From positions 79,458,350 through 79,522,349 of the forward strand of contig CM039183.1 of the NCBI GenBank assembly GCA_008360975.2: 64,000 bases of DNA, given 5' to 3'. Positions 11,261 through 23,808 of this stretch are shown piece after piece; positions within the stretch are counted from its first letter, which is position 1, and each line of letters opens with the position of its first letter. The DNA is from Lichenostomus cassidix (Eukaryota > Chordata > Aves > Passeriformes > Meliphagidae). The notes below the pieces were generated by a model that did not search any database, was not told the origin of the DNA, and was given only the letters and a program-made list of their open reading frames with translations. Position numbers and translations under genes: made by a program.

Positions 11261-13871
11261 TTGTGATCTCCCACTGGTTTGTTTTCAAACCAATACAGGC
11301 TTGCCCGGGGTCTGTCTCATGAATAAGTCTAAAGGTTTACTGTTTGGGAAGGCATAAGGTACCCAAATATTCTGCTTCAGTTGGTGGCCTTGATCATTAC
11401 TGTGATTAACATGGGGGCAAGATGACCTAAGTAAAAAGAGGTTTAAAATTAAGCTTCTTGCAGAGAAGTGGGAACAATTGAAGTTCAGCATACAAGGCAG
11501 TGTTTGGGAGACTTAAGGCAAGAAAACTGTGAAGAGTTTGTATGACCTAGGGAAGGTAGAAACACAAAATCCCAAAAGATAGGATTTAAACCTTACTGTC
11601 AGTTTTGCCCTTTTTGGCATATGTGGGGTCTGTTCCCAGATGGGAACCTTGAGCCTGGATGGTTTTGGTCAAATTCTGGCCCCTATTTGAAAGAAATATG
11701 TCTCTGGTAGTGAAAACAGAGAGAGGATAACATGAGGGATGCTCCTTCCTGAACTCAAGAAGAAGGTGGGAAACATGCAGGGGAAAGCCCCTGGAAACAA
11801 ATGAGTTTAATTGCATTTAGACCTCTAGAAATGACAAAGAAAAATGGTACTAAGTGGCAGAGAGAGAAGCTACAGTGTCAGTGTGGAGGCAGGCAGCTGT
11901 CTTTCCCAGTTGGTAGCCCATTACTAGTAGCCACAAATCAAACTGTCCTCACTGCATGGAGAGCTGAATCTTAACATAGAGGCTTCAGGATTGCATTCTT
12001 GAAAGGCTGGAAGTTTAATGGTCAGTGCATGTCAGAGAGAAGCTGAAGGAATTGGAAATACCTGTTCCTCCTGAGAGGAAAGAATAATCTGCCAACTAGT
12101 CTCAGCAGCTTGCACGCAGTGTGGTCATGCCAGAGCCTCCCATGAGACACTGAAGAGCAGTTGCCAAGGGCCAACAGCTCCTTTGGTTTCACTTTGCATT
12201 GATGAAACTGTTTGCATTCCTGTAAAATGTAACAACTCTCAGCAACAATCTGGGGAGGATCTGAAAGAGGCGATTCCTGTCTTCCCATCTGAATATAAAA
12301 ATCAGATATGAATCAATACATCCTGAAGGTGAAGAGTTGCTTAAATATCATTAACAGATTGTTGCTGTGATGTTATTGAGATGCCCTCAGCCGTGGAATG
12401 ATGTTTCACATGGATGTTGAATGCAGATGAAATGAATATAACAAATACCGTGTGAGTGGTTAACTCATGAGAAAGCTTTCGATTCAGACTGACACATGTT
12501 GAGGTAGCAGGAAAGACAGAAGTGTCAGCAGGGTTAACTCTATCTAAAAGGTGGTTTAGCAAAGAAAAGAAACTATCACATATGCATTTTAAGGACAGGA
12601 CAAGTACTAATACTTACTTGTTTAGCTAAATTTTCAACAGCTGAATCAACTGTGTAATCTGATAGTCTGAAGACAGTAAATATTTCTTTATATGTTTAAA
12701 ACTTCCCATTGATTTACAGGAGAGGTTTCTAAGAGAAATAATCACATCAAACCAATTTAGACATCATTATATAAAAGCTAAGTCAATAATAATTTTAAGT
12801 AATGCTTTAATCTAGTCTAGTTCCATTCTGAATGTCCTTGAAGATGCAATTTGTTTTCTTAGTTCTACCACATGAAAAAGAATTGTATTTTTTGCCTACC
12901 TCATAATTAAAGTTGGGAGTAATTAGCATTTATGCAGACTCCTCAATAAAACATAATCTATGCACAGGTTAGCTTTATAACCACAGTTTTCTTGCTATTA
13001 GAATAAATGGACCACTTGTGTCTATGTTTACTGATGAGAAATTTGTATAACTGTTGATAACAGCACTTTATGCTGTTCTGCCATCTGCATTTTAAATATG
13101 AAATGATAACTTAAGTCAGTGGTAGAACACACATATGGAAATATATGTGTTCTTATCTTTAGGAAAATAGGTAAGGAGTTTCCACCTAAATACTAAACTA
13201 TATGGTAATAGGGAAGGTACACTGTTGGCAAAGTTAAAAACACCAAATATATAATATCCTCATGTTAATCTATGCAGAGAAGTTGAAAGTATATATGATT
13301 TATAACAATTATTTTTTTATTAGTTATTATATATTATCAGCCCCATCTGAGCCCTCTTCAGAATGGTGCCAGCTGAAGGAGGAGGGAAAAGAGAGGGCTG
13401 AATACATGTAGGCAGAGGCCACATCTTTATCAATTCTCAGCCAAAGAGAATATATTTATGGACCAGAATGTTTAGTCTGCCTTGAACTTGACTGCTTCCT
13501 GTCACACTGAAGGAGAGTTCTTGAGCAAGGATTCTCGATTGCTGAAGGCTGCATTTCTTATACAGTTCTGGGTTTATGTAGCACAGAAGTTTTCCTCTCC
13601 AAGCCTTATTGTGTTTAACTGGTGTCCCTATAAACCAGGTAGGCATTATATTACATAACATATCCTTGAATCAGAGAAACAGAGTATCAGTTTTTTATAA
13701 AATTGACCATTTATTGAAAAAAAGGATTTAAGGCAGTTTTCAGAAGTGGATCTGTATTTGTGGAACCTAAATTGAAACCAAAACCAAAACGAACAGTCTG
13801 CCAATATACTAGTACCCAGAGCATAAATTGGTTGCAGCAACACAACTGCAATTTTTTCTTTTGTGTGTAGA
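11261..13871. other. Single-copy DNA, one small hairpin
   Basis: No gene or repeat recognised. A perfect 8-bp-arm inverted repeat (ACACATAT, 6-base spacer, ATATGTGT) occurs at 13129-13150; in AT-rich DNA this is probably incidental. Confidence 0.5.
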
Positions 13872-14014
13872 ACATAGATTTCACAGAATACTCAGAGTTG
13901 GAAGAGACCCACAAAGATCATCCAGCCCAACTCTTACATGAATAGCTCATACAGGCATTGAACCCACAACCCTGGTTTTGTTAACACCGTGCTTTGACCA
14001 ACTGAGCTAACCTC
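13872..14014 (-). mobile_element. tRNA-Ile-derived SINE with CR1 tail (TguSINE1-like)
   Basis: Read on the minus strand, the element begins with a tRNA-like head. Box A TAGCTCAGTTGG is perfect at 13998-14009, and box B is decayed (GGTTCAATGCC at 13954-13964, where GGTTCGANNCC is expected). The head matches tRNA-Ile in the D-arm and anticodon arm, but the anticodon loop reads TTAACAA in place of CTAATAA. The body switches to a CR1-like 3' end (TGGGCTGGATGATCTTTGTGGGTCTCTTCCAACTCTGAG) and a degenerate ATTCTGTG tail at 13872-13890. This head and tail combination is the passerine SINE TguSINE1, mobilised in trans by CR1. The box B and anticodon changes show an old, inactive copy. It is not a functional tRNA gene. 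Confidence 0.87.
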
Positions 14015-17000
14015 AGGGAAAGTCCATGTGGCAATGGCAGCTGTGTCTTTTCTTGCCCTTGTTTGAAATAATAACCTTGGTAGTGTTAATTAGATTTCTT
14101 CACTTTGGCCTGAGAGTAATTTCATAAGCTAGTTTTTGGTAATCTTTCTCTCCAGTTCTTTTCAACTCATTCTGTTTAGAATGAAACCCCTGGTCATTTC
14201 ACTAAAATGATTAATCAGAAGCTGGTTGTGCCATTTAAACACACCATTGCTAACTCTGATCATGTAATCTGCACTAAGGACCAATCAGTCAACTGGAACA
14301 CATAAAGCATGCTAGTAGCAGTGAAAATAAGATCAAAGTTGCATTTTATGCATTTTGTTTTATAAAAATACAGAACACTGAGACCTTTGCAAGACATAAT
14401 ATTGCTCTCTGCAGCTTACTCCACTAAAGATCCTCAAAGAATTCGCAGGCAAAAAGCAAAAATAAAGATATCTATGGTTATTTCCATAAAACTTCTGTGG
14501 CCAGAACTGCTATGGAATCACTGTTTCATAAAGGGATGTATAAATTCAACTCATGAAAATCAGTGAGATTTTACTGAATTTGTATTTTCAAGAGTAAAAA
14601 ATTGTTTAACATTCTCTTTGAAGAAGAGCTTTTATTCTGGTCCATTCACATCTTATTCTATCCCATACTTCTTTAATACCAAGCTCATTGAGATGTACCA
14701 ATCACAAAGCACCTTCCAAACTTGTACCCAAATAACACGGTGATGCCACTCTATTGTATTCTGATTGTATTCTTTATATGTTGCTTTTACTAATCTGAAA
14801 TGGATAAGGCTGGATTTGAGATATGTTCCTTGATGCTGATTGTCTCAGTCTCAGAAGAAAATGAAGATGACTTTTGTACGCAAGTACCTCTTGTCTTCAC
14901 CTTTACCTATGAAACCAGACTTCTGCAGCAGATCAACTGGGAAAAGTGGAAACCAGTGAAGAGTATTTTTAAAAGTATTTTAAAGTTTTCTGACTATCCC
15001 TGAAAAAGTAATACCTATCCTTCAGCATTGTTTTTCACCATTTTCAACTAGTATTTAAATGTTAAACAAATGTTAAATGTTAAACAAAACAAAAAAAAAG
15101 ACAAAAAAACCCCAAATTAATTTAATTTCCCCTAATAAGTTAGAATACAGACCTCAGAAGACAAAATTCTGAGCTCAAATGTCTAAATGGTACTAACTGC
15201 AGCTTTTGTAAGACATTCATAGAAAATCTAAATCTTGAGTTAAATAGATTAACACTTGAACTGCTTAACGTGAAAGGAGTAAGCTGTCTAGCTCCAAACC
15301 ACATGTTTTTATTCTGGTACTTCTCACTGGCCATCTGTTCTTTGTTGTCTGTCCCAATTCCACCATCTGTCCTAAAAATTACACTCAGCATGATGACCTC
15401 ACTTTCAAAACTGCAAGAAGGCAATAGCTCTGTCAGTCAAAGCAAGTAAACAACCCTCACTTCCTATGCACTTCTCTTTGTCCTCAGTGCTGGAAACAAG
15501 GAATGCAGATTAAGGCCCCAGATTTTGTTTCCAATCGTGTCGTTTTTTAAACTCACCTAACATTTTCACATGGTGGTAGGAAGAGAACAAAGGAAGAGTG
15601 AGAAAACCAGCTCATGGGGTTGGTACAATGGGCAGCATTGCTTTACAGAGGACTCTGACAACTTGCAGAGAAAAAAAAAAATTGATCAGTCAAGGGAAAA
15701 ACTTCTAACGTCCTTTGTTTGCTGTTGCTTTTTTGTGTTGAGATCAGAAGAAAATGCAGATGCTATGTTAGATAAATTTTAGAGAGCCCATGATATATGA
15801 GATGACTGCTGCCCCTAAAATCTGTAAGAGAAGTCTGAGTCTTCCTCCTTTACACTGTGGATTTGCACATGACAAAACACTAGATAAATGCTCCACACCT
15901 GAACTTCTCTATTCTTCCCACATGTAGAACTAGTTCATCTTCTTTCTTGTTTGGCTGAATCAATTCAACATTCACCCGGCACCTGCATGCAGACCAAAGG
16001 ACATCTTGATTGCTTCAGGGATGCTGACAGGTGATGGGGTCCAGGTGAAGAAAACTGCAAGGGATGTGAAAAACTACTGGACAAGACAAAGCTGGAATTT
16101 CTGGATGTGATGTAACAGTGCATGAATCTGACAAAGGTTACAGATAGCACTCTGAAGTGAGGTTGGATTTCACAGATGTTTAAGGCAGAGTTGCTTAAGA
16201 AATGTCTGCATAATTGGAAGGAAACATGTGACCTTTTGGGCACAATTTGTGCAAAGCTAACACTATCTAGGTAATCATATCAGAAACAGCATAGAAAAAC
16301 AGGAAGGTCTACATAGGGGTATCAAACCCACCAAATTTGGGTACAGATGCAGCAAAACTGGGACTAAGGCAGAAGGAATAATCATGATTATTTAGCTGTG
16401 AAAGGTCAGGGACGACAAAAGGATGGCAAGAGCAGAGAGGTCAAGACACAGAAAAAGATATGCAAAGGTATGTAAGTAGTGTAACTGGGAATGCCTGGGG
16501 GTACCTCTTGCTCACCACATCTTTGAGCAGGACAATAAACCAAACCGGTTTCTGGCGACATCTCATGTTGAACCTGCTTTTTTTGTCAGAAGAACTGAGT
16601 GCACGAGTGGCAGCACCAGTGCTTGCTCCAGGAATGACAGCATTGATGTCCTGCTGATGTCCAGAGGACTAGCACAAATCCTTGCACCCTGGATTGTCAG
16701 GATCCCTCTTTTCATCAGTTTTTTTTCCTAAGAACTAAACTACTACCTTGTCAGTTTTTTCTTGCTGAAATTTATTTCACTGTTTGCAGTCACTAAACTA
16801 CAGAAAAACACTTGCTTAACCCTTGAGTTATAATGACACTTTGATATTCTCTTGTTGCTATTTAAACTATTTGTGTGTGAAGAATATGAATATCAGTGAG
16901 AAATACCTATAGGTTATAGGTTTACTTTAATAAGGTCTTAAGAGGGCAGACATCTCCTGCTTGACTTCTGGAAACTAAGAGATTTTATGCTTTGCCTGGC

Positions 17001-20000
17001 AGTGAGATGTTAAGATAGCAAAGAGGTACTTGCTGGTTTCTGACTTCAGTGGGAGGAGGAGCCCTCAGTGTTCCCCACATGCCGGAATGCGTGTGGGGCT
17101 GGCTGTCAGAAAGAGCTGAAACATCACACCTCGCAGGGCGTAGGTGTTTGAGGTCAGCAGCTCATTAGACATTTCTATACACTTGGAAACCAGATCCTGC
17201 AGTCCCTCGTTTGAGGGTAAATGCCTTACTGAGCAGGGCTCTCCTGTTACATGAAGGAAATAGCACCACCCATAGGCAGTCATTCTGAAAGGGAAGGATT
17301 TGGGTCCCCTGACCTCTTCAGGCTGAAACGCTCATTTCCCACCTCCTGGAGTGAACGGAAATAAGTCATGACTTTGCAGATAAAACATGAGGGCTCTAAA
17401 GGAGATGAAGGAGTTCTTAATTTAGCTGAAGCATTTCACATAAGATAACTCTTGGGGAGAAAACTTCAAGGTCCATACGTGAGCTCTCAGCAGCTGCTTG
17501 GCTGGAAGAATAGCACTTTAAGTGTGATTCAGGGCTGTTTGGGTGAATGACGCATTCTCCCAGGAGGTCTAAAGGATTATGGTACTTCGGGGATCTGACA
17601 GATCAGCCTGATCACCCTCTGGCTGAGGCTGAGCCCATCTGCTCTTGCACAGATGTTGATGGGTGACTCATGCCCAGCAGCAGAAGTCAGGAAGTCAGCT
17701 GGGTTTTGTTTAGTTGTCTTTCTACTTCAGGTAGTCTGTAAGCATCCTTATTTGGTAAGATTAGGGTGATTCCCTTTGGTGGATGAGTGAGAATTGATTT
17801 TGTGTTGGTGCTGCCTCATTCACAAGCTTAGTTGTGTGGCATTCTTAGCATGCTCTTTAAATAGGACTGTCACCTTGTCTTATTTCAACTACAGATTGTT
17901 CAGTATCTCACAGGTATCATGCTGTGTGGAGGAGAAAAAGGAAAAAAAAATCTATACAGGCTGTATTACAGAAGCTAAATATGCTGCATATTACTGCATG
18001 TTTCAGAGACCTTCACTCAAAAGTTACTAAAAGACACCTAAAGTTTCCCAAAAGCAAACCTCAGAGTTTTATTCCTAAAATATGTTTTGTGAAAATTATG
18101 TGAAAGGCATCAGTTGCATCCATCAAAACAGCTTACTGTTCTGCCTGTTGCTTCCCAGGGGGAATGGGGCAGATACCTTCTTTTTCCTTAAGTGCAATTT
18201 TCACTGTTACTGATTTTGTACCCCATCCCTATCTTGTGTGGTAGAATAAATAAATTGCACAGTAAATCTTCTCTTTCAGAGACACTTATGATGACTTATG
18301 ATACTTCTGATCATAGATACTTATTATCATTAGTCACTTTTTATTGTCTAGGCCTTGCTATAAAATTACAGACTTGTGGGTTAGCACTTTCCAAATAGGC
18401 ATAAACGTTTACATTTCTTCTGATTTTTTAATTCTTTTTCTCACTACTTTTGTAAAACATACCAGCTTAGGAACTCAAGTTTACCATCTTAAGAAGCACT
18501 TAAGACATCACCTGTCTTAAGAAGCATTGAAATTTTGAGATGTGAAATCTTGTAGTGACACCTGACAAGAAAGTCTACAAACCATTTGTGCCTCATTTAG
18601 GGCAAGTTTTCTCCGCTTATATGATACTCCTACTATTGTGAACCATTTCAGCCAGTAAAAATTAGAAGCTCTTACATTTCTGTTCTTATTGATATTCTTT
18701 AGAATGCTTTCTGCCAATATACTTATCTTTAAAATCCAGCAGTACAGCAGCACTTGCAACAACAACAAAATTGCCTACTTATAAGTTATTGTCTCCTCCT
18801 TTCCCACACAAATACTAAATAACCTCTCAGTTTTCTACTAGCAATTAATGTGTGATTGCTCCCTTTTTATTTGTACAAAGAAGACATTTCTTTTATGATT
18901 TGACTTCCTCATCTTTATGGTAATTCCAAATGTAACAAAATAAGTGCTTAAAATAACTAAATAATGTTTGAACAATTTGAAAAAATATTTTTTCACATAA
19001 GCAATGTTAGAACTTCACAAAAATGTCATGCATTTTTCCCATCAGAAAGTTCAGCACCATTGTTTATTTGTCTGTATGTGTGGGGTTTCTTTTTCATATA
19101 TTTTTTACATTTAAAAATTTCACTTACCAGAAATTATTTTGCTCATGCTTTTATTCTCTACTAATGAGAATTTGGTTTTCTTAAACAAACCAAGCTTACA
19201 GTCCAGCCAGAATTTTACATGCAAATATGACATTAAAATTTCATTTTGTGTGTGTGTTTATAAATGTTAAATTAGCTGAGAAATATGTCAAGCAGCTGAA
19301 AGACAATGAACTTAGCTTCAGAGAGTTCATTAGACATTCCATAACATTTAGAAGGAAATTACTAAAACTCAGTCAATATATTTCCACTTGCTGGATTTCC
19401 CTTCTCTTTATTTGCTTACACAGCACAGAAGAGAGGGGAAACAAGTGAGCCTGCCAAGCCCGTCATAGGAAATGTCACTGCACACCTCAGAACTGAAGTT
19501 TTTCTCTTTGTGTGAACTGATGATTCTTAAAGCACTTACAGATGCCTAAAGCATTTACAGATTTGGTCAAAAGTGGCAAATAAAAGATAAGATATAATTT
19601 TTAAGTATTCAAACCCCTTCTAGTTTAGTAGTATGAGACAATTAGTAGAAAATGTCTTTACTAGAACCTTGTATAGTCCTACAGAAATTGCTTTTAAATG
19701 GACAAAGTGCATTTCACCTTCACACATGTGAAGCAGAAGGGCCTTACATGTAGTATAAGATTTTAAGCAACTGATCTGGAACTCAGAATATCTGTGTCAG
19801 ATGTGTAAAAGAATATGTTTGCTACCTAAATAAGGCTTACTGTGACCATGTCCCAGTACAGGTATTGTGTCTTTCAACCTACATTGCCATAGGTGTGTGT
19901 GCCAGATGAACAATTTTATATATACATATAAATCATGTTTCTGTTCAAACTGGTTTTGACAGAATGACACTGTAGTCTTCTGGGTTGTTTGCAAGCCTCA

Positions 20001-21997
20001 GAAAGCATGGAGAAGGGGCAAGGACTCTTACAGGCTGGATGGATGCAGAACAGTACAGAGCTGCTAGGTGTGTAAACAGGAAGGCAGAAGAAGGGAGAAT
20101 TTTCCAGAGCATATTATCTCCTTTTCCACCTGAGCCCAGGAAGATAACTGGGAAGTGTGGGGAAGGAGAGATACCTTAGCCTTAGCCTTTGCACAGAGGC
20201 TGGAAATGCTCTGGACATGCTGGTCATTCTCTTTTTCTCCTTGAGCTAGAATGCTATATTCTATGTTAGTGAGAAGGAAAAAGGGTGCATGAATTTTAAC
20301 CTGAGTTGAGAAATTTAAAAATAAAAATGCTAAGTTCAAAGAGGAAAGAGATTTCTTATTGGGAAAGTGAAATGTCTGTGTTGGTGGTGCATAGAAATGG
20401 GATAGATTTTGCTGCTTTTAGTGGTCTCAAAGATAAGTGTCTGTGATCATTCCATGGTCAATCGACTATGATGTCTCTCCAGAAACCAATTAATTTTATT
20501 TTAGACTTGTGTTTTCGAAAGGGATCAATTGTGTGGTGATTTATGTATCCCTTTGTGATGACTATAGAAGGAATCCACAGCAGTAACTTATCCAAATGTT
20601 GTCCTTTTGGATAGCAAACATTCACAGAGGTGAATACAACCCTTGATGAGAAAACGAGGCAAGCAAATGTACATGATAAGTCTTTTGGAGAGTGCATCAA
20701 TTTGCAGACTTAATTTTGAAGAAAGCATTGCTTCTGGTGGCTGCAAAGTTTTTTTATAAAGGAAGTCTGCTTTCTTTACTGCTCAAATATAGAAACTGGG
20801 TCACCTTTTAGGTCGGTAGAGCAGGGAGAATCTGTCTTTCAATGCTAAAAAAGAAAAATAAAACCCAAACCAAACCCACAAAAAACCCCCCAAAGAAGGT
20901 AAAAATACTTTTATTTTCCATATCTTCTAACCAAAACTGAAATACAAAAATAGTGAAAGATAGTATGAGGAGGGAGCAGAATGAGAACAATTGCAAGCTA
21001 TGCAATCTTATGGCTGACATGCAGTTTACTTGAGACATAGTGTGCCATCTTTATTTGGTATTTGGGAGAAAACAAACCCCTTCATAATATGTATTTGTAA
21101 ATGCCATATTTATTTAATAGATCTAAAAGTTGAATTTCCTACCAGAGGACTATAAAACTAACATTGGATAAAGCTCTCAAAAAATTCCTAATGATTTGAA
21201 GAATAGTGAGCGCTAAAGTCATTCAGCAAACAACAATATTTTAATTCAGTTTTAACAGTTATGAATTTTACAAAAAAAAAAAAAACAAGCCTACTTAGCA
21301 AATGAGTACTTGATTGATAAATGGTATGACTTGAAGGAACAATAGATTTTTGGTAAAACCAAAAAGATTCAGTAAATTAAGAGCTTTTTAGTACTTTTAG
21401 TGCCTATGAGCTGGGAAGAGCAACCTATTGATCTTGTGGAAAGGGATGGTTTCTTCTGTTTTTAATCAATTTTCAAAAGCAAGCACCATCTTAAGTTTAT
21501 TAGTAATATTGTTTGAAGCAATGCTGGAATAGAAAATGGCTTTGAATTACATTTTCTTTTCTGTTATTTTTAGAAACATTGTTCATTTTTTCCCCACATT
21601 GCAGTTTGAGTGAAGAGAAATCCAGTAGATAATTGGTATATTTCAAAGAGTGTAATGAATTTGATTGATAGCAGACATGATGTGAAGAATTAATAAAATG
21701 ACAGCTTGTTGGCATGTGTGGGAACAGAGTAAATGATCGTTAACCATTTGAATGCAAAGATCTAGAAGGAAAGGGGAAATGACTGTGTGCAATTTTCTGC
21801 TGCAGGTTTGCTACAGCAGTCTTTAATGAGTAATGCAAGACAGCAAAACCTGGAGGAGCCCTTAGCTCTGTGTTGGTACTGGTGTGCTCTGTTAAAATCC
21901 TCTTACATTCACTGTTATAACAACTCCTTGGAGACAGTATAACTCAGGCTTCTCCTGCTGTCCTCACATTACTGTGCGTCACAACTTTGATTTTAAA
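14015..21997. other. Long single-copy stretch without genes
   Basis: About 8 kb with no recognised interspersed repeat. Contents worth naming are a CpG-containing patch with an ATG-initiated 72-codon minus frame (17065-17283) and a 14-base A run at 21272-21285. Other open frames are short and not protein-like. Confidence 0.5.
21272..21285. repeat. Poly-A run (14)
   Basis: Fourteen consecutive A. No SINE or LINE sequence precedes it, so it is a simple homopolymer and not a retroposon tail that I can identify. Confidence 0.85.
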
Positions 21998-22480
21998 TCT
22001 TAGAATCACAGAAATATAGAATGGTTTGAGTTAGAAGGGACCTTAAAGAGCCATTTAGTTCCAACATCACTGCCATGGGCAGGGACATCTCCCACTAGAC
22101 CAGGTTTCTCAATGCCCCATCCAACCTGGCCCTGAACACTGCCAGGGATAGGGCAATCCACAGCTTCACTTGGCAACCTTTGCTAGTGTCCCACTACCCT
22201 CACAATACAGATTTTTTCTGTATATGTAACCTAAATTTTCCCTCTTTCAATTTGTACTCATTATGCCTTGTTCTATCACTACAATTCCTGAAAAAGAGTC
22301 TCTCTCTGGCTTCCTTGGAGACCCCCTTCAGACACTGGAAGGTTGCTATAAGATCTCCACACAACCTTCTCTTCTCCAGGTGAACAGCCCTAGCTTTCTC
22401 AGCCTGCCTTCATGGAAGAGTTGCTTTAGTCCCCTTATCAACTCCATAGTCCTCCTCTGGTCTCACTCCAAATCCTCTGG
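21998..22480 (-). mobile_element. CR1 LINE, 5'-truncated 3' end, minus strand
   Basis: The plus strand starts with TTAGAATCACAGAAATATAG followed by AATGGTTTGAGTTAGAAGGG and continues through the antisense CR1 3' UTR and ORF2 end (GGGCAGGGACATCTCCCACT, CCATCCAACCTGGCCCTGAA, TCTCCAGGTGAACAGCCC, CAGTCCTCCTCTGG-like). The order matches the standard avian CR1 3' region over nearly 480 bases, so orientation is minus and truncation lies at about 22480. The octamer tail is reduced to one or two degenerate copies. Substitutions and small indels mark an old copy. Confidence 0.93.
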
Positions 22481-23452
22481 AGTTATTCATCTAAAGACTT
22501 GGCAGGATTCTGAACAGCTATCTACAAAACAACTTGTGGAAAGAGAAAGCTGCAATGTGAAGATGTATAGTATCATGACATGAATAAAGTAAGCCTATCT
22601 TTTGCCAGAATTTTTGATTCATATAACAGTACTGGTGGTCACTTTTCTCATTTTTAACACACTGTGAACAGTTTTTCCCACTCAGTGTGGGGCCCTGACT
22701 TTCACAGTGAGAGGAATCAGCATTAACAAATAAGGAAGATGGGAATAAATCTCATGGGCTTGGTTATGTCAGTGATGGAAGGGAGTGCCATGGCTGGAAC
22801 AAACATCTCTAGTCACAAACACAAACTATTCAGTGACTACTGCATGCAAGTATAATGCTCAGTCTTTACTCGATGGGGGAAATTAAAGGGCAGTAAATTC
22901 AGTGAATATATCCAGGCATTGATATGTAAGTTTGTTACCTGTAAGAAAAATATGAGTGACAGACAGCAATGGCATGATACTAGGAGGATTTAATTCAAAT
23001 TTAATCTTATTTCATCCATTCTTAGTTAATTTGATGCAGCACATTCTTGTTTGAATAATCAGAATTATTTTGGAAATTGTATTGTTCCTTTCTTATCAGA
23101 GTAAGAAATGGTTTTGTGAAAGGCCACAGCTTGCCAAGTAACTTGATTCTACTTGTTCCTTTTCTTGATTTCAGGCAAGAGAAATGAACAAAAATCTCAA
23201 GATACTTACATTTCAGGGAGATTAAATACTCCCATCTAATAAATTATCAGTTGTAATTTGGCTGTGGTTGCTTAAATGATAAATCACTTTCTTCTGGCTA
23301 TGAATTACATATTGAAAATAAATTTTATTCACTATTAACATAAAAATATGATAAATCATACCAAGGATCCTTCAGAGATCATTTTAAATATCATTATGTT
23401 TTATTTAGACAGCCTTCCATATCATTAATAAAATCACTATCAGAGTCTTGTC
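22481..23452. other. Single-copy DNA; possible 3' UTR at its upper end
   Basis: No gene recognised. If the candidate exon at 23453-23808 is real, the bases just below 23452 would be its 3' UTR. Minus-strand AATAAA hexamers occur near 23400 and near 23320, about 50 and 130 bases after the stop codon. Confidence 0.4.
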
Positions 23453-23808
23453 TTAAAATTCTGATGACATACCAGTGCTGAGCTCAGTTAGCTCCCACAG
23501 GGTAATTTCTTGCCATCGTTTTGCTTCCCTTTGTATCATCTGAGCTGTACAAGGTGAGTCTGCTGCCACAAAAATTTCTCTCATGATCCATTTGGATTGC
23601 TGCAGGGCCGTGGCAGGAACTGGATGGAAGCAGGGAGCCACAAGTGGATTTTTGGTGCTCTTTTTCTTTTCTGCCTCAAGCATATCTTGTGAAAGGAGAA
23701 GAATATATTCCAGTACTTGATCTGTTAGACCATAATTTGCTTCTCTTTTCATATTAGGCAGAATACATGCACCTAAAGATATAAAACTAGGCTGGACTTC
23801 AGTCATTC
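23453..23808 (-). CDS. Candidate terminal exon, unknown protein (hypothetical)
   Basis: This minus-strand open frame runs about 118 codons to a TAA. It is the only long non-repeat frame in the window with a balanced, globular-protein composition: mixed charged and hydrophobic residues, an amphipathic run DQVLEYILLLSQDMLEAEKK, then a tryptophan-containing helix-like tail ending ELSTGMSSEF. A pyrimidine-biased acceptor (TTCCTTGCATTTTCTACAAG) precedes position 23808, giving an exon entered in phase 1. An in-frame TGA lies 15 codons further upstream, so the frame must begin by splicing or be a remnant. AATAAA occurs about 50 bases after the stop. I do not recognise the family. Alternatives are a decayed retrocopy or a chance frame; no donor-bearing upstream partner is certain. 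Confidence 0.25.

Noticed and set aside
13711..13914. Minus frames overlapping the SINE tail
   Set aside because: Shadow of the SINE and adjacent AT-rich DNA.
13940..14014. tRNA gene
   Set aside because: Box B and the anticodon loop are mutated and the sequence runs straight into a CR1 tail, so it is a SINE head.
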